From DTU013 sp964512095 (GTDB lineage: Bacteria; Bacillota; Clostridia; Acetivibrionales; DTU013), in contig CAZEIH010000002.1 of assembly GCA_964512095.1 (NCBI GenBank), positions 152,435 through 216,434 of the forward strand: a stretch of 64,000 nt of DNA, in the 5' to 3' direction. A program made the position numbers and the translations under genes. This document shows positions 52,404 through 61,130 of this stretch, piece by piece. How positions within the stretch are numbered: position 1 is the stretch's first letter; each line of letters starts with the position of its first letter. The notes under the pieces were generated by a model. That model was given only the letters and a program-made list of their open reading frames with translations, had not been told where the DNA came from and searched no databases.

Positions 52404-54236
52404 ATGGGAACACTTAAATATATAGGCGACCTACTTAAGAAGCAAAAATACAGGTACGCCCTTGGCATCATTTTTCTATTATGCGTTGACATCCTCCAGC
52501 TGATAATACCTTGGATACTTGGTGAAACAACCAACAGTCTGGAAGCTGGCCTACTAAAAAGACAAGACCTGGCTCACTTTGCTATTTCACTGGCACTTAC
52601 AGCAGCGGGAATAGCTTTATTCCGATTCCTTTTCAGATATACTCTATATGGTGCTGCAAGATCCATTGAGCTATCCTTTAGAAATAGGCTCTATGCTCAT
52701 CTCCAAAGACTGTCTGTCAACTGGTTTAACACTCATAAGACAGGTGACCTTATGGCACATGCCACAAACGATATGAACAATGTTACAATGGCAACAGGTC
52801 AGGGGATTATTTTTGCTGTAGATTGTCTGCTTGTGCCAATCGCCGCTCTTATAATGATGTGGTTAACTGCAGGCTTTAGCCTTACTGCCGCCTCCTTTGC
52901 CCCATTACTGCTTCTTAGTCTTGTGACTTTTTTCTTTATGAAGATAATGCATAATTCTGTTCAGAAACAGCAGGAAGCCTTTTCATACCTAACCGAGACA
53001 GCGAGAGAGAACTTTTCAGGGATCAGAGTCATAAAGTCCTTTGTGCAGGAAGGTCATGAAATAGAGCATTTCAAGGGTGCTAATGAAACAAACCGACGGG
53101 CTAACCTGAAGGTTATAAGGCTTATGAGCATGATGTTTCCATCTGTCATGCTGGTATCCTCCCTTTCATTTGTAATAGCCCTTTGGTACGGCGGGGCACT
53201 GGTAATCAAGGGTGCCATGCCACTAGGCGACTTTGTTAAGTTTAACAGCTATCTTGGAATGCTTATATGGCCTATCACAACTCTTGGCTGGGTAGTAAAT
53301 ATATTTCAACGGGGTTCTGTGTCACTAAAAAGAATAAATTCACTAATGGATGAAAAACCTGAAATAATTGATACATACGGGGATGGTTCTATCATAATTG
53401 ATACAGCGTCGATGTCCACTGCAAACAGCATTCAGACTAGCTTTTTGGTCACAGCTTCCCCAGCTGATAAAACAGCTTCCTTGGTAGACAATGATATCGT
53501 GTTTAAGAACGTCACATTTACATATCCCGGCAATTCAGCTCCTACATTGGAGGACATCAGCTTCACTATTGAAAAAGGCAAGACTTTAGCTATCATCGGC
53601 AAGACCGGCAGTGGTAAATCTACATTGATAAACCTTATTCCCAGGCTGCTATCTGCGCCGCCTGAGAGTATATATATCGGTGGTAGAGACATTAACAGCC
53701 TCCCCTTATCTCAGCTGAGACGCAACATAGGTTGCGTTCCACAAGAAACCTTTCTCTTCTCAGATACCATAAGGAGCAATATCGATTTCTACCGCGGCTA
53801 CCATATGTCCGAGATAGAAAAGGCCTCTCAGATAGCTCGATTATATGATAATATCATGGAATTTCCCAAGGGATTCCAAACTATAGTCGGGGAACGTGGA
53901 GTAACCCTCTCCGGCGGTCAGAAACAGAGGACAGCAATTGCAAGGGCTGTACTAGGGTTGCCATCAATACTCATCCTTGACGATTGTCTGTCGGCAGTGG
54001 ATGCAAAAACAGAGGAGAGCATATTGCAGGATCTTAAGGCACTAATGAAGCAAAGAACCAGCATAATAGTCTCCCACAGGATCTCTGCTGTTAAGGATGC
54101 AGACGAAATTATAGTTCTTGACGAAGGGAAAATTATTCAAAGAGGCACTCACAACTCCCTAATTGATTCTGACGGTTATTACCAAGATCTATACACCAAA
54201 CAGCTCCTTGCTGACGAGATAGAGGAGGCAGAATAA
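52404..54236 (+). CDS. ABC exporter half-transporter, degenerate-site subunit
   Basis: 610 residues: six-helix membrane domain (about 1-310) then a nucleotide-binding domain. Walker A is GKTGSGKSTLI, signature LSGGQKQRTAIARA, Walker B LILDDCLSAVD, where the catalytic Glu is replaced by Asp. An extra Ser/Thr-rich stretch of about 30 residues (TASMSTANSIQTSFLV and on) separates the two domains. It pairs with the next gene, which starts 2 bases later, as a heterodimeric exporter of the BmrCD/TM287-288 type, probably for drugs or lipids. Confidence 0.92.
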   Translation: MGTLKYIGDLLKKQKYRYALGIIFLLCVDILQLIIPWILGETTNSLEAGLLKRQDLAHFAISLALTAAGIALFRFLFRYTLYGAARSIELSFRNRLYAHLQRLSVNWFNTHKTGDLMAHATNDMNNVTMATGQGIIFAVDCLLVPIAALIMMWLTAGFSLTAASFAPLLLLSLVTFFFMKIMHNSVQKQQEAFSYLTETARENFSGIRVIKSFVQEGHEIEHFKGANETNRRANLKVIRLMSMMFPSVMLVSSLSFVIALWYGGALVIKGAMPLGDFVKFNSYLGMLIWPITTLGWVVNIFQRGSVSLKRINSLMDEKPEIIDTYGDGSIIIDTASMSTANSIQTSFLVTASPADKTASLVDNDIVFKNVTFTYPGNSAPTLEDISFTIEKGKTLAIIGKTGSGKSTLINLIPRLLSAPPESIYIGGRDINSLPLSQLRRNIGCVPQETFLFSDTIRSNIDFYRGYHMSEIEKASQIARLYDNIMEFPKGFQTIVGERGVTLSGGQKQRTAIARAVLGLPSILILDDCLSAVDAKTEESILQDLKALMKQRTSIIVSHRISAVKDADEIIVLDEGKIIQRGTHNSLIDSDGYYQDLYTKQLLADEIEEAE

Positions 54237-54237
54237 T

Positions 54238-56025
54238 ATGGCTAACGATAATAACATAGGGAATACAGGTTTTGAGGAAGAAGAGCTGGAGGCAAAGGCC
54301 TACGACTCCCGCCTGATGAATAGACTAATGAAGTTTGCAGCTAAGTATTGGTATCTTTTTCTGGTTGCATTGGTTCTTCTGTTTGCTTCAACAGCTGCAG
54401 ATCTTGCTAGACCCTACCTCATGGGTATTAGTATTGATGAATTTATTAAAAAGGGAGACATAGACTCACTGAACAAGATGGGACTGTATTTCCTGCTACT
54501 AGTGATAGTGACCTTCGTGTTCAATCTTCTTCAGATTTACGTGCTTAGCTATGCAGGCCAATCTATCATATATAATATTCGCCAAAAGCTCTTTTCTCAC
54601 ATGCAGAAGCTGCCCTTATCCTTCTTCGATAAAAACCCCATTGGCAGGCTTGTCACAAGGGTTACAAATGATACTGAAACCCTGAATGATATGTACACAA
54701 ATGTCCTTGTAACACTAATAAAGGATTTTGCAATACTGGCAGGTACAATTGTAATTATGTTCAGGCTGAATATGAAAATGACACTGATTTCACTTTCTGT
54801 CATGCCACTGGTTGTAATCCTCACCATACTTTTCAGGGTAAGAATAAGAAAGGTGTACAGAAATGTTAGAACAGCACTGGCAAAAATTAATTCTGCCATT
54901 TCAGAGAATATATCCGGAATGCGCATCATCCAGCTATTCAGTAGGGAGAAGGAAAACCATGAAAGCTTCAACGAGATTGGAGAACGTTATAATAAAGCCG
55001 TAATGAGCGAGGTTGTAACCTTTGGTCTATTCCGTCCTGTTATCGAGATGACGGCTTCACTGACCATGGCCCTTTTGGCGTGGTTTGGAGGCCTGGATAT
55101 GCTGGAAGGAACTCTACAGTTCGGCACCTTCTACGCCTTTGTAAACTATATTACCATGCTCTTTCAACCAATTAACGATTTGGCAGAAAAATATAATATC
55201 CTTCAATCTTCGATGGCTGCCTCCGAAAGGATATTTCTCATTCTAGATACCCCTGTGGAGGATGATTCTGGAACTATTCAATTCACTAATGACGTTAGAG
55301 GGGAAATAGAATTTAAAAATGTATGGTTTGCATATAGCAATGAGGATTGGGTACTTCGGGATGTATCCTTCAGGGTACCCGCAGGGAAAACAGTAGCAAT
55401 CGTAGGTGCTACCGGTGCAGGAAAAACCTCGATAATTAGCTTGCTCAGTAGGCTATATGAAATACAGAAGGGTGATATTCTCATTGACGGCATCAATATC
55501 AGGGATATTTCCAAGGATGAGCTTAGAAAAATGACCGGAGTGGTGCTGCAGGACGTATTCCTGTTCAGCGGCAAGCTAAAGGATAATATAAGGCTCAGCG
55601 AAAAAAGTATCAGCGATGAAGTAATTAAGGAAACTGCCAGCTATGTAAATGCAGACGGCTTTATTAGCAAGCTTCCGCAAGGCTATGACACTGAGGTAAT
55701 GGAGCGGGGCTCAACATTTTCCTCCGGTCAGAGGCAGCTTTTGGCATTCGCTCGGGCACTTGCCTTCAATCCTACAATCCTTGTGCTAGATGAGGCAACC
55801 TCCAACATTGATACTGAAACTGAGCTACTTATACAGGATGCACTAAAAAAGCTAACTAAAAACCGCACCACTATAGTTATTGCCCACAGGCTGTCAACAA
55901 TACAACACGCCGATAACATCATAGTGTTACACAAAGGCAAGGTCAGGGAGTCAGGCAACCATCAGGAGTTACTGTCCAAAAGAGGTATGTATCACTCCCT
56001 CTATCTTCTCCAGTACCAAAAATAA
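54238..56025 (+). CDS. ABC exporter half-transporter, catalytic subunit
   Basis: 595 residues with the same six-helix plus ATPase layout. Walker A GATGAGKTSII and Walker B LVLDEATSNID are canonical with the catalytic Glu, but the signature is FSSGQRQLLAFARAL, so the second Gly position of LSGGQ is changed. The altered signature faces the Asp-bearing site of its partner; together they make one consensus and one degenerate ATP site. The N-terminal 25 residues are an acidic extension. Confidence 0.92.
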   Translation: MANDNNIGNTGFEEEELEAKAYDSRLMNRLMKFAAKYWYLFLVALVLLFASTAADLARPYLMGISIDEFIKKGDIDSLNKMGLYFLLLVIVTFVFNLLQIYVLSYAGQSIIYNIRQKLFSHMQKLPLSFFDKNPIGRLVTRVTNDTETLNDMYTNVLVTLIKDFAILAGTIVIMFRLNMKMTLISLSVMPLVVILTILFRVRIRKVYRNVRTALAKINSAISENISGMRIIQLFSREKENHESFNEIGERYNKAVMSEVVTFGLFRPVIEMTASLTMALLAWFGGLDMLEGTLQFGTFYAFVNYITMLFQPINDLAEKYNILQSSMAASERIFLILDTPVEDDSGTIQFTNDVRGEIEFKNVWFAYSNEDWVLRDVSFRVPAGKTVAIVGATGAGKTSIISLLSRLYEIQKGDILIDGINIRDISKDELRKMTGVVLQDVFLFSGKLKDNIRLSEKSISDEVIKETASYVNADGFISKLPQGYDTEVMERGSTFSSGQRQLLAFARALAFNPTILVLDEATSNIDTETELLIQDALKKLTKNRTTIVIAHRLSTIQHADNIIVLHKGKVRESGNHQELLSKRGMYHSLYLLQYQK

Positions 56026-56116
56026 AGCAAGGGGTATACCCCGCTTACTGTGCCATTAAATGCAATATTACCCTTTAAATTAGCACCATGCTATTAATTG
56101 TCATCTCGAACCACTA

Positions 56117-56145
56117 TTGACATCCATTTACATTTATGTTATCAT
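56117..56145 (+). promoter_or_regulatory. Sigma-A promoter of the Gre-like gene
   Basis: TTGACA (56117-56122), 17 bases, TATCAT (56140-56145): perfect -35, one mismatch in the -10. Transcription would start at about 56152, right at the base of the leader hairpin. Confidence 0.75.
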
Positions 56146-56152
56146 ATATGAA

Positions 56153-56187
56153 GAAGACATTTCGCCAGACCAATGCGAAGTGTCTTC
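56153..56187 (+). promoter_or_regulatory. 5'-terminal leader hairpin of the Gre-like gene
   Basis: GAAGACATTTCGC (56153-56165) pairs with GCGAAGTGTCTTC (56175-56187), 13 pairs with one G-T. It lies at the predicted transcript 5' end, about 55 bases before the ATG. No T tract follows, so a pausing, stability or attenuation role is more likely than termination. Confidence 0.65.
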
Positions 56188-56242
56188 TTATGCTATTTGC
56201 TAGGTACCATATAAAGTAAAATTATTTGAAAGGGAGATGAAA

Positions 56243-56746
56243 ATGCATAAAACAGTATTGTCTGAACGGATGTATAAGTTCCTTACTGAACATATTGTGC
56301 AAATTGAAAAGGAAGCAGAGCCCATTCTCAAAGGTTTTTTTGATGAAAGCGCCGAAAAGGGCATGGATAGCGAAGCATTCTTCAGAGATTATACTGCCTA
56401 TATTCAAAATTATCTTGAAAGCGTCAGCGTAAAAAAGGATGGTTCTGATGATTGTCCATTTACAATAATCGGATGCAAAGTAGAGCTCAAGGATGCCGAA
56501 GATCCCGAGACATTTAGCTACCGCATTGTGCTACCCTTCGCAGGAGATTCAGGAGTCTCTCTTGATAGCGCATCCTGTCTTTCTCCAATGGGAAGGGCTC
56601 TACTACTAAAGCCGATAGGTTCCAGTGTTACTGTAAAAGCGCCATCTGGAGATATGAATTATGAAATTGTTAACATATCTATCGAAAATAAAATCGAAGG
56701 CAACAAAATCAACCTTTTCACAGGCAAAGCTGAATTGGCATTATAA
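56243..56746 (+). CDS. GreA/GreB C-terminal-domain protein, atypical N-terminus
   Basis: 167 residues from ATG 56243 (AAAGGGAG upstream; ATG 56237 abuts it). The C-terminal 60 residues match the FKBP-like Gre-C domain: CLSPMGRALLLKPIGSSVTV and APSGDMNYEIVNI, like the SPxGxAL and GxxxYEI of GreA. The N-terminal 90 residues are helical (LTEHIVQIEKEAEPILKGFF) but do not read as the normal Gre coiled coil with its DE tip. It may bind the RNA polymerase secondary channel without cleavage activity, as Gre-like regulators do. Function inferred. Confidence 0.75.
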   Translation: MHKTVLSERMYKFLTEHIVQIEKEAEPILKGFFDESAEKGMDSEAFFRDYTAYIQNYLESVSVKKDGSDDCPFTIIGCKVELKDAEDPETFSYRIVLPFAGDSGVSLDSASCLSPMGRALLLKPIGSSVTVKAPSGDMNYEIVNISIENKIEGNKINLFTGKAELAL

Positions 56747-56765
56747 CACAATAAGCAATTCAGAC

Positions 56766-56808
56766 AAAAAAGGACTCCTAAGCTCTATGATGCAAAGGAG
56801 TCTTTTTT
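56766..56808. terminator. Terminator of the Gre-like gene
   Basis: AAAAAAGGACTCCT pairs with AGGAGTCTTTTTT around a 15-base loop, 20 bases past the stop. Confidence 0.88.
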
Positions 56809-56812
56809 ATTT

Positions 56813-56915
56813 AGTCAATTCGCTTCGATTAGGGAGTCAGGCGGAGACTGAGCTCGCCTAACCTTCATTCATCGCCGACCTATAGAGGTCAGCGTCTTCT
56901 GAAGATATAGATAAA
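56813..56915 (+). repeat. Dispersed structured repeat (copy d)
   Basis: Full-length copy from AGTCAATTCGCTTCG to GATATAGATAAA. First hairpin GGCGGAG/CTCGCC, main stem CGCCGACCT/AGGTCAGCG with one mismatch, then TCTTCTGAAGA. It lies between the terminator of the Gre-like gene and the convergent AlgX-like gene. Confidence 0.88.
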
Positions 56916-56928
56916 TTAATGTGAAAAA

Positions 56929-58566
56929 TTATTTGAGCAACAAACTCCTAAGACTGTCCCTTATTATCTGTCTGGCACTTCCGTAAATTGAGAAGCAGAA
57001 TATTACATCATCTATTTCTTCCTCATTTATTAAGGTTTTTGCATCAAAATCGAGACAGCCCTCATTATTAAAGCCCTTTGGATCTATAACATACACAACT
57101 GAATAATTATGTACAAGGAACGGAATAAGGGCACTGCCATATGAATCCTTTAGAACCAAAACCTTTCGGCCACTTGGATTGTCAGTGCTAATTTTTTCAA
57201 GATGCTGGTCTCCCCATGCAAAACAGGCGTATTTATATGCCCCCATGCTCTTGAAATTTGTGTTGATTATGCTATCAACATTTTGGGGGCTCTTTCGATT
57301 GCCCATTGTGTAAAGTGTTACATCGTGACCCAGCTTTGGAATGTAATAGTCAAGCTTTTCAGGATTGTTTTTCAACCTTGAAGCCTGAGGAGTTTTATAA
57401 ATTTGTGAGTAAAGGCCTCCTAAAAACCGCTCATATGTGCCCTTTGTAAAATCATTATCTATATCTGCTGCTTCAATCCCAGCTGACTCGCAGAATGCGG
57501 CATATGCGTAGTATGCGCCTACAGCCGTCCAGTGGACATCTGAACGAAAATATATATCCTCATCTCTGTGTTCCATAAGCATGTCGTATGTATTTACAAT
57601 AGTAACGCCATCTGCGGTTCTCCCGATAATGCTTTCAGCCTTTTTCTGGTCATAGGCTCCAGTACAATATTTTTCTGATGCGTAAAATGCAGCGCTTGTA
57701 GGTCCAGTTATAGAATAGACATTGAGTTCAGGCATAATTTCAGCAAAATCTGACATGATCTCGCCATGCAGCTCAAGATTACCACTTGATCCTGTCGGCA
57801 TCATTACCCTATCACCGGAAATTATAAGAGAATTATTCAATTTAGTATCCGCATTCTCATCGACCGTACTTCCAGAACTGACCCCAGTCGCAGACCCGAT
57901 CCCAGATGCCGCCCCACCCCCAGCCCTCGTCCCTTCATTGTTCTGTTGCTGGCCAGAGGGCTGTCCGTCACTTTGCCCCTGATTCTCTCCTGATAGTGCC
58001 CCTGCCCCTGCTTCCTGCCCGGGCTCTAGTTGAGCTGAACCCTGATTACCTTTTTGAGGCGCCTGGGACTGCAGTCCACTTTCAGACCCATTGGATGACT
58101 CTGCCTGCTGAGTTCCTATGCTATTCTGGTTACCGGCTGCTTCCGAAGCAGAATTGCCGTCATCCTGCAGTCCGCCTCCTGAATTTACCTGGTCTGGTCC
58201 TAAAGCGTCACCATCTGTCACACCAGAGGTCCCTTCCTGTCCTCCTGCCCTAACAAAAGAGTCAACGTCAACGCTTACAAGTACAGTCTCATCATGTACA
58301 AAAGCATCAAGAAACATCATGTTTGAGTATGTCTGATAGCCTAACATTGACAAATCTCTTAAGTAAAAATTGTCTAAAAGATAAGCCTCATACTCATCGG
58401 CAAAATTGCCCTTCAAAAATGCTTCTGCAGAAAAACTAGGTCTGATAGCTAGATGCCTATTCTCAAAAGGTGAAAATCCATCGCTGTCTACAAACAAAGA
58501 GAAGAAGCAGAATACCACCAATATTGAGATAAATGTTATGATAACAGTATATTGTTTCTTTTTCAT
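56929..58566 (-). CDS. AlgX/DHHW-family O-acetyltransferase-associated protein with long linker
   Basis: 545 residues. One N-terminal membrane helix or signal anchor (about 7-27) is followed by FENRHLAIRP, a long linker rich in Gly, Ser and Gln (about 105-242), and a SGNH-like domain with FRSDVHWTAVGAYYAY (the DHHW-type motif) and VLVLKDSYGSALIPFL. Partners of MBOAT acyltransferases of this type transfer acetyl groups onto extracellular polysaccharide. It lies 18 bases after the MBOAT gene. The GC-richer linker stands out from the flanking sequence. Confidence 0.88.
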   Translation of the reverse strand: MKKKQYTVIITFISILVVFCFFSLFVDSDGFSPFENRHLAIRPSFSAEAFLKGNFADEYEAYLLDNFYLRDLSMLGYQTYSNMMFLDAFVHDETVLVSVDVDSFVRAGGQEGTSGVTDGDALGPDQVNSGGGLQDDGNSASEAAGNQNSIGTQQAESSNGSESGLQSQAPQKGNQGSAQLEPGQEAGAGALSGENQGQSDGQPSGQQQNNEGTRAGGGAASGIGSATGVSSGSTVDENADTKLNNSLIISGDRVMMPTGSSGNLELHGEIMSDFAEIMPELNVYSITGPTSAAFYASEKYCTGAYDQKKAESIIGRTADGVTIVNTYDMLMEHRDEDIYFRSDVHWTAVGAYYAYAAFCESAGIEAADIDNDFTKGTYERFLGGLYSQIYKTPQASRLKNNPEKLDYYIPKLGHDVTLYTMGNRKSPQNVDSIINTNFKSMGAYKYACFAWGDQHLEKISTDNPSGRKVLVLKDSYGSALIPFLVHNYSVVYVIDPKGFNNEGCLDFDAKTLINEEEIDDVIFCFSIYGSARQIIRDSLRSLLLK

Positions 58567-58584
58567 ACATTCCCCACCTAAAAA

Positions 58585-59988
58585 CTAAAATCTAAAATAA
58601 ATAAATGGATTATAGCTGTTGCTCACAATACTTGCTGTAGAAATTATAAATATAATAGCAACACCCACTGCCAACGCTGCCGTTCTGATGCCCTCGGGAA
58701 GCTTTAGCCTTCCAATGCGTTCCAACACATTTTTTTTCGCAGGTGCTGCACAGACAACACAGACTGCAATAAACGGAAGATAATTTACTACTAGCTGCAG
58801 TGCCTCTGTAAATGAGAACCCGTTACCTGCTATTCCAAACATAACCTGAAGTGCCTGTAGGTTCCGAGAAAAATCTACAAAATAAAAGAAGTTGAATCCG
58901 AATACCACCAAAATAAAGGAATAGGCAATTCTCACAGGTTTAGGGGTTTTCTCCAGCAACTTAAGCAAAAAGGTCTTCTCGATGACAAGAATCAACGCAA
59001 AATACAAACCCCATATTACGAAGTTCCAGCTGGCACCATGCCATAGACCAGTCAGCATCCAGACAATCAATATGTTCCTATACTGATATTTTCGGTTCCC
59101 TCCCAGCGGAATATATACATAATCCCTAAAAAACGTGCCAAGGGTCATATGCCAACGACGCCAAAAGTCCGTTATGCTCTGAGCAATATAGGGGTAATTG
59201 AAATTCTCTGGGAAACTAAATCCAAACACTTTTCCAAGACCGATAGCCATATCGGAATACCCTGAAAAATCGAAATAGATTTGGAAGGTGTAGCAAAGGA
59301 GCCCAAACCAAACAGCTGGAGTTGACTGATTCATCAAATCCCCCTCAAGAAATTTCAAAGCCAACGAGCCGGCATAGTTTGCAATAAGTGTTTTTTTTGC
59401 CAAGCCCGTAACAAAGCGAAGAATACCTTCATAGATACCCTGCATAGTTACCTTCCTCTCAGCCAGCTGACCCTCTATGTCTGTATAGCGTACAATCGGT
59501 CCTGCCACCAGCTGAGGAAACATGGAAACGAATAGCAGGAAGTTGAAAAAAGATTTCTGCACCTTTGCCTTTCCCCTGTATGTATCTATTGTGTAGGAAA
59601 TCGTTTGCATCGTGAAAAAGGAAATTCCTATCGGAAGGGATATCTCAGAATTTGGAATACTTATCCCTGGAATGGCATTAAGGTTATCCACAAAGAAGTT
59701 TCCATATTTAAAAAACGCCATCAGACCTATATTTAAAACTAGAGATAATATTAGGAAAATCCTGCCCTTTGCAGTATTCTTATGCTTTCCAGCCAGACCA
59801 CCACACACATAATCTATCACCGAGCTATAGACCAGTAGTATTACCCACACTGGCTCACCCCAAGCATAAAAAATGAGTGAAGCCGCTATGAGCACCATAT
59901 TCTTGGCTCTCATATTAGGCATCAGAAAGTAAAGTAAAACTGTTAATGGTAAAAACCGAAGCAAAAAAACAAGGCTGGAGAATACCAT
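58585..59988 (-). CDS. MBOAT-family membrane O-acyltransferase (AlgI-like)
   Basis: 467 residues from ATG 59988 (GGAGG upstream). About ten to twelve membrane helices begin with VFSSLVFLLRFLPLTVLLYF. The MBOAT signature is seen in YSDMAIGLGKVFGFSFPENF and SITDFWRRWHMTLGTFFRDYVYIPLGG, and the conserved histidine in LTGLWHGASWNFVIWGLYF. It moves acetyl groups across the membrane for transfer by the AlgX-like partner encoded next. The modified polymer could be a capsule, wall polysaccharide or teichoic acid. Confidence 0.93.
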   Translation of the reverse strand: MVFSSLVFLLRFLPLTVLLYFLMPNMRAKNMVLIAASLIFYAWGEPVWVILLVYSSVIDYVCGGLAGKHKNTAKGRIFLILSLVLNIGLMAFFKYGNFFVDNLNAIPGISIPNSEISLPIGISFFTMQTISYTIDTYRGKAKVQKSFFNFLLFVSMFPQLVAGPIVRYTDIEGQLAERKVTMQGIYEGILRFVTGLAKKTLIANYAGSLALKFLEGDLMNQSTPAVWFGLLCYTFQIYFDFSGYSDMAIGLGKVFGFSFPENFNYPYIAQSITDFWRRWHMTLGTFFRDYVYIPLGGNRKYQYRNILIVWMLTGLWHGASWNFVIWGLYFALILVIEKTFLLKLLEKTPKPVRIAYSFILVVFGFNFFYFVDFSRNLQALQVMFGIAGNGFSFTEALQLVVNYLPFIAVCVVCAAPAKKNVLERIGRLKLPEGIRTAALAVGVAIIFIISTASIVSNSYNPFIYFRF

Positions 59989-60114
59989 AAAGCCTCCATT
60001 ATCTATTATGATTATTTCATAAAACATATTTGACAGCTTACATAATAGTCCAAGTAAATAGTATCACCAAATAATTACCAAGACAAGGGGGACAGTTCTG
60101 TTCCCTATTTTTTT

Positions 60115-60218
60115 CAGTCAATTCGCATCGCTCAGGGAGTCAGGTGGAGACCGAACTCCACCTGCCCTTCATTCATCGCCGACCTATAGAGGTCGGCGTC
60201 TTCTGAAGACATAGATAA
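60115..60218 (+). repeat. Dispersed structured repeat (copy e, best-preserved)
   Basis: Runs from CAGTCAATTCGCATCGC to GACATAGATA. It has hairpin CAGGTGGAG/CTCCACCTG (6-base loop), then CTTCATTCATCGCC, the perfect stem CGCCGACCT/AGGTCGGCG with an ATAG loop, and the small stem TCTTC/GAAGA. Its right end merges with the tRNA-Thr terminator. Use this copy as the reference for searches. Confidence 0.9.
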
Positions 60219-60246
60219 AAAAACCCGCCTTATTAGCGGAGTTTTC
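60217..60246 (-). terminator. Terminator of tRNA-Thr
   Basis: On the minus strand ACTCCGC and GCGGGT pair around TAATAAG, followed by seven T. It lies 8 bases past the tRNA 3' end. Confidence 0.8.
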
Positions 60247-60253
60247 TTATTGG

Positions 60254-60326
60254 AGCTGGTGGACGGAATCGAACCCCCGACCTGCTGATTACAAGTCAGC
60301 TGCTCTACCTGCTGAGCTACACCAGC
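60254..60326 (-). tRNA. tRNA-Thr (anticodon TGT)
   Basis: 73 bases on the minus strand. Acceptor arms GCTGGTG and CACCAGC, discriminator T, D arm GCTCAGCAGGTAGAGC, anticodon arm CTGAC-TTGTAAT-CAG reading TGT, and T arm GTCGGGGGTTCGATTCC. CCA is not encoded. Standalone gene. Confidence 0.95.
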
Positions 60327-60509
60327 GTATTTACATGCTGTCCAAGTGATCATTTCATATGATTAAGCATTTAATAAGCTAAATTGCCTTCCTATAATAA
60401 CATGTAGCGCAGCAGAGAGTCAAGCCAATTTAATTAAATTTTTTAGGATACTCATGGCAAACATAAACGGAATTTCACTCGATTCAAACAAGGAAATCAT
60501 CAGCTTTTG

Positions 60510-60538
60510 TTGGATTAATGGGGCATATGGAGTATAAT
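60510..60538 (+). promoter_or_regulatory. Sigma-A promoter of the kinase-cyclase pair
   Basis: TTGGAT (60510-60515), 17 bases, TATAAT (60533-60538), 70 bases before the first gene. The rest of the 281-base gap after the tRNA shows no gene. Confidence 0.6.
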
Positions 60539-60607
60539 GTAAAAAAGCAACTAGTTAAATGATAGATTTACTAAAAAGCTTTACACTACAGCAATGGAGA
60601 TACTATT

Positions 60608-61114
60608 ATGGTTTTTATTATAAATTCAGCCCCAGGTGTAGGAAAGACAACCTTGGTAAAAGAGTTACAGGGTAAATTGTCTAATGGATTTGCTTTATTA
60701 GATGGGGATGATATTGGAAGAACCGTCCCACTTGAGAATACAAAAGAATGGCTAAATTTGATTCAAGATAATATGGTGTCATGCTGCATCAATTTTAGAA
60801 AATATGACAAAGGAAATATTGTGTTAGGGTTTGTTTTTCCAAGTGAAGAAAGAATTCAAAGATTAAAAGGACTACTTGTAAATGAGGGTTTTGATGTCTG
60901 TCATATAACTCTTTTTTGTCAAGATGAGGAAGTTGAGAGAAGAATAAAAGAAAGAAATACATCTAAATTGGTTGGAATTAGAAAAGCTATTGAGCATAAT
61001 CAGAAAATAAAGGAAATGAAGTCGGACTATCAGATTGATACAACAACTTTAAATAAAGACGAAGTATCGAATAATGTATGTGAATTTCTGTTAAGGTTAA
61101 GCAAAACTTTATAG
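60608..61114 (+). CDS. Small P-loop kinase-like ATPase
   Basis: 168 residues. Walker A is SAPGVGKTTLVKEL near residue 7, followed by ALLDGDDIGRTVP, where an Asp pair could bind the substrate hydroxyl as in shikimate or nucleoside kinases. A lid-like basic segment EVERRIKERNTSKL follows near residue 118. The substrate is unknown. The gene is more AT-rich than its neighbours and lies with the cyclase gene 16 bases later on the opposite strand to the flanking genes, which suggests an acquired two-gene cassette. Confidence 0.8.
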   Translation: MVFIINSAPGVGKTTLVKELQGKLSNGFALLDGDDIGRTVPLENTKEWLNLIQDNMVSCCINFRKYDKGNIVLGFVFPSEERIQRLKGLLVNEGFDVCHITLFCQDEEVERRIKERNTSKLVGIRKAIEHNQKIKEMKSDYQIDTTTLNKDEVSNNVCEFLLRLSKTL

Positions 61115-61130
61115 AAGGGCGAAAATTATT

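Noticed and set aside
60132..60353. Short minus-strand frame sharing the peptide MSSEDADLYRSAMNE with a frame near 38040
   Set aside because: The shared peptide comes from the dispersed repeat; the frame runs through tRNA-Thr, so it is not a gene.
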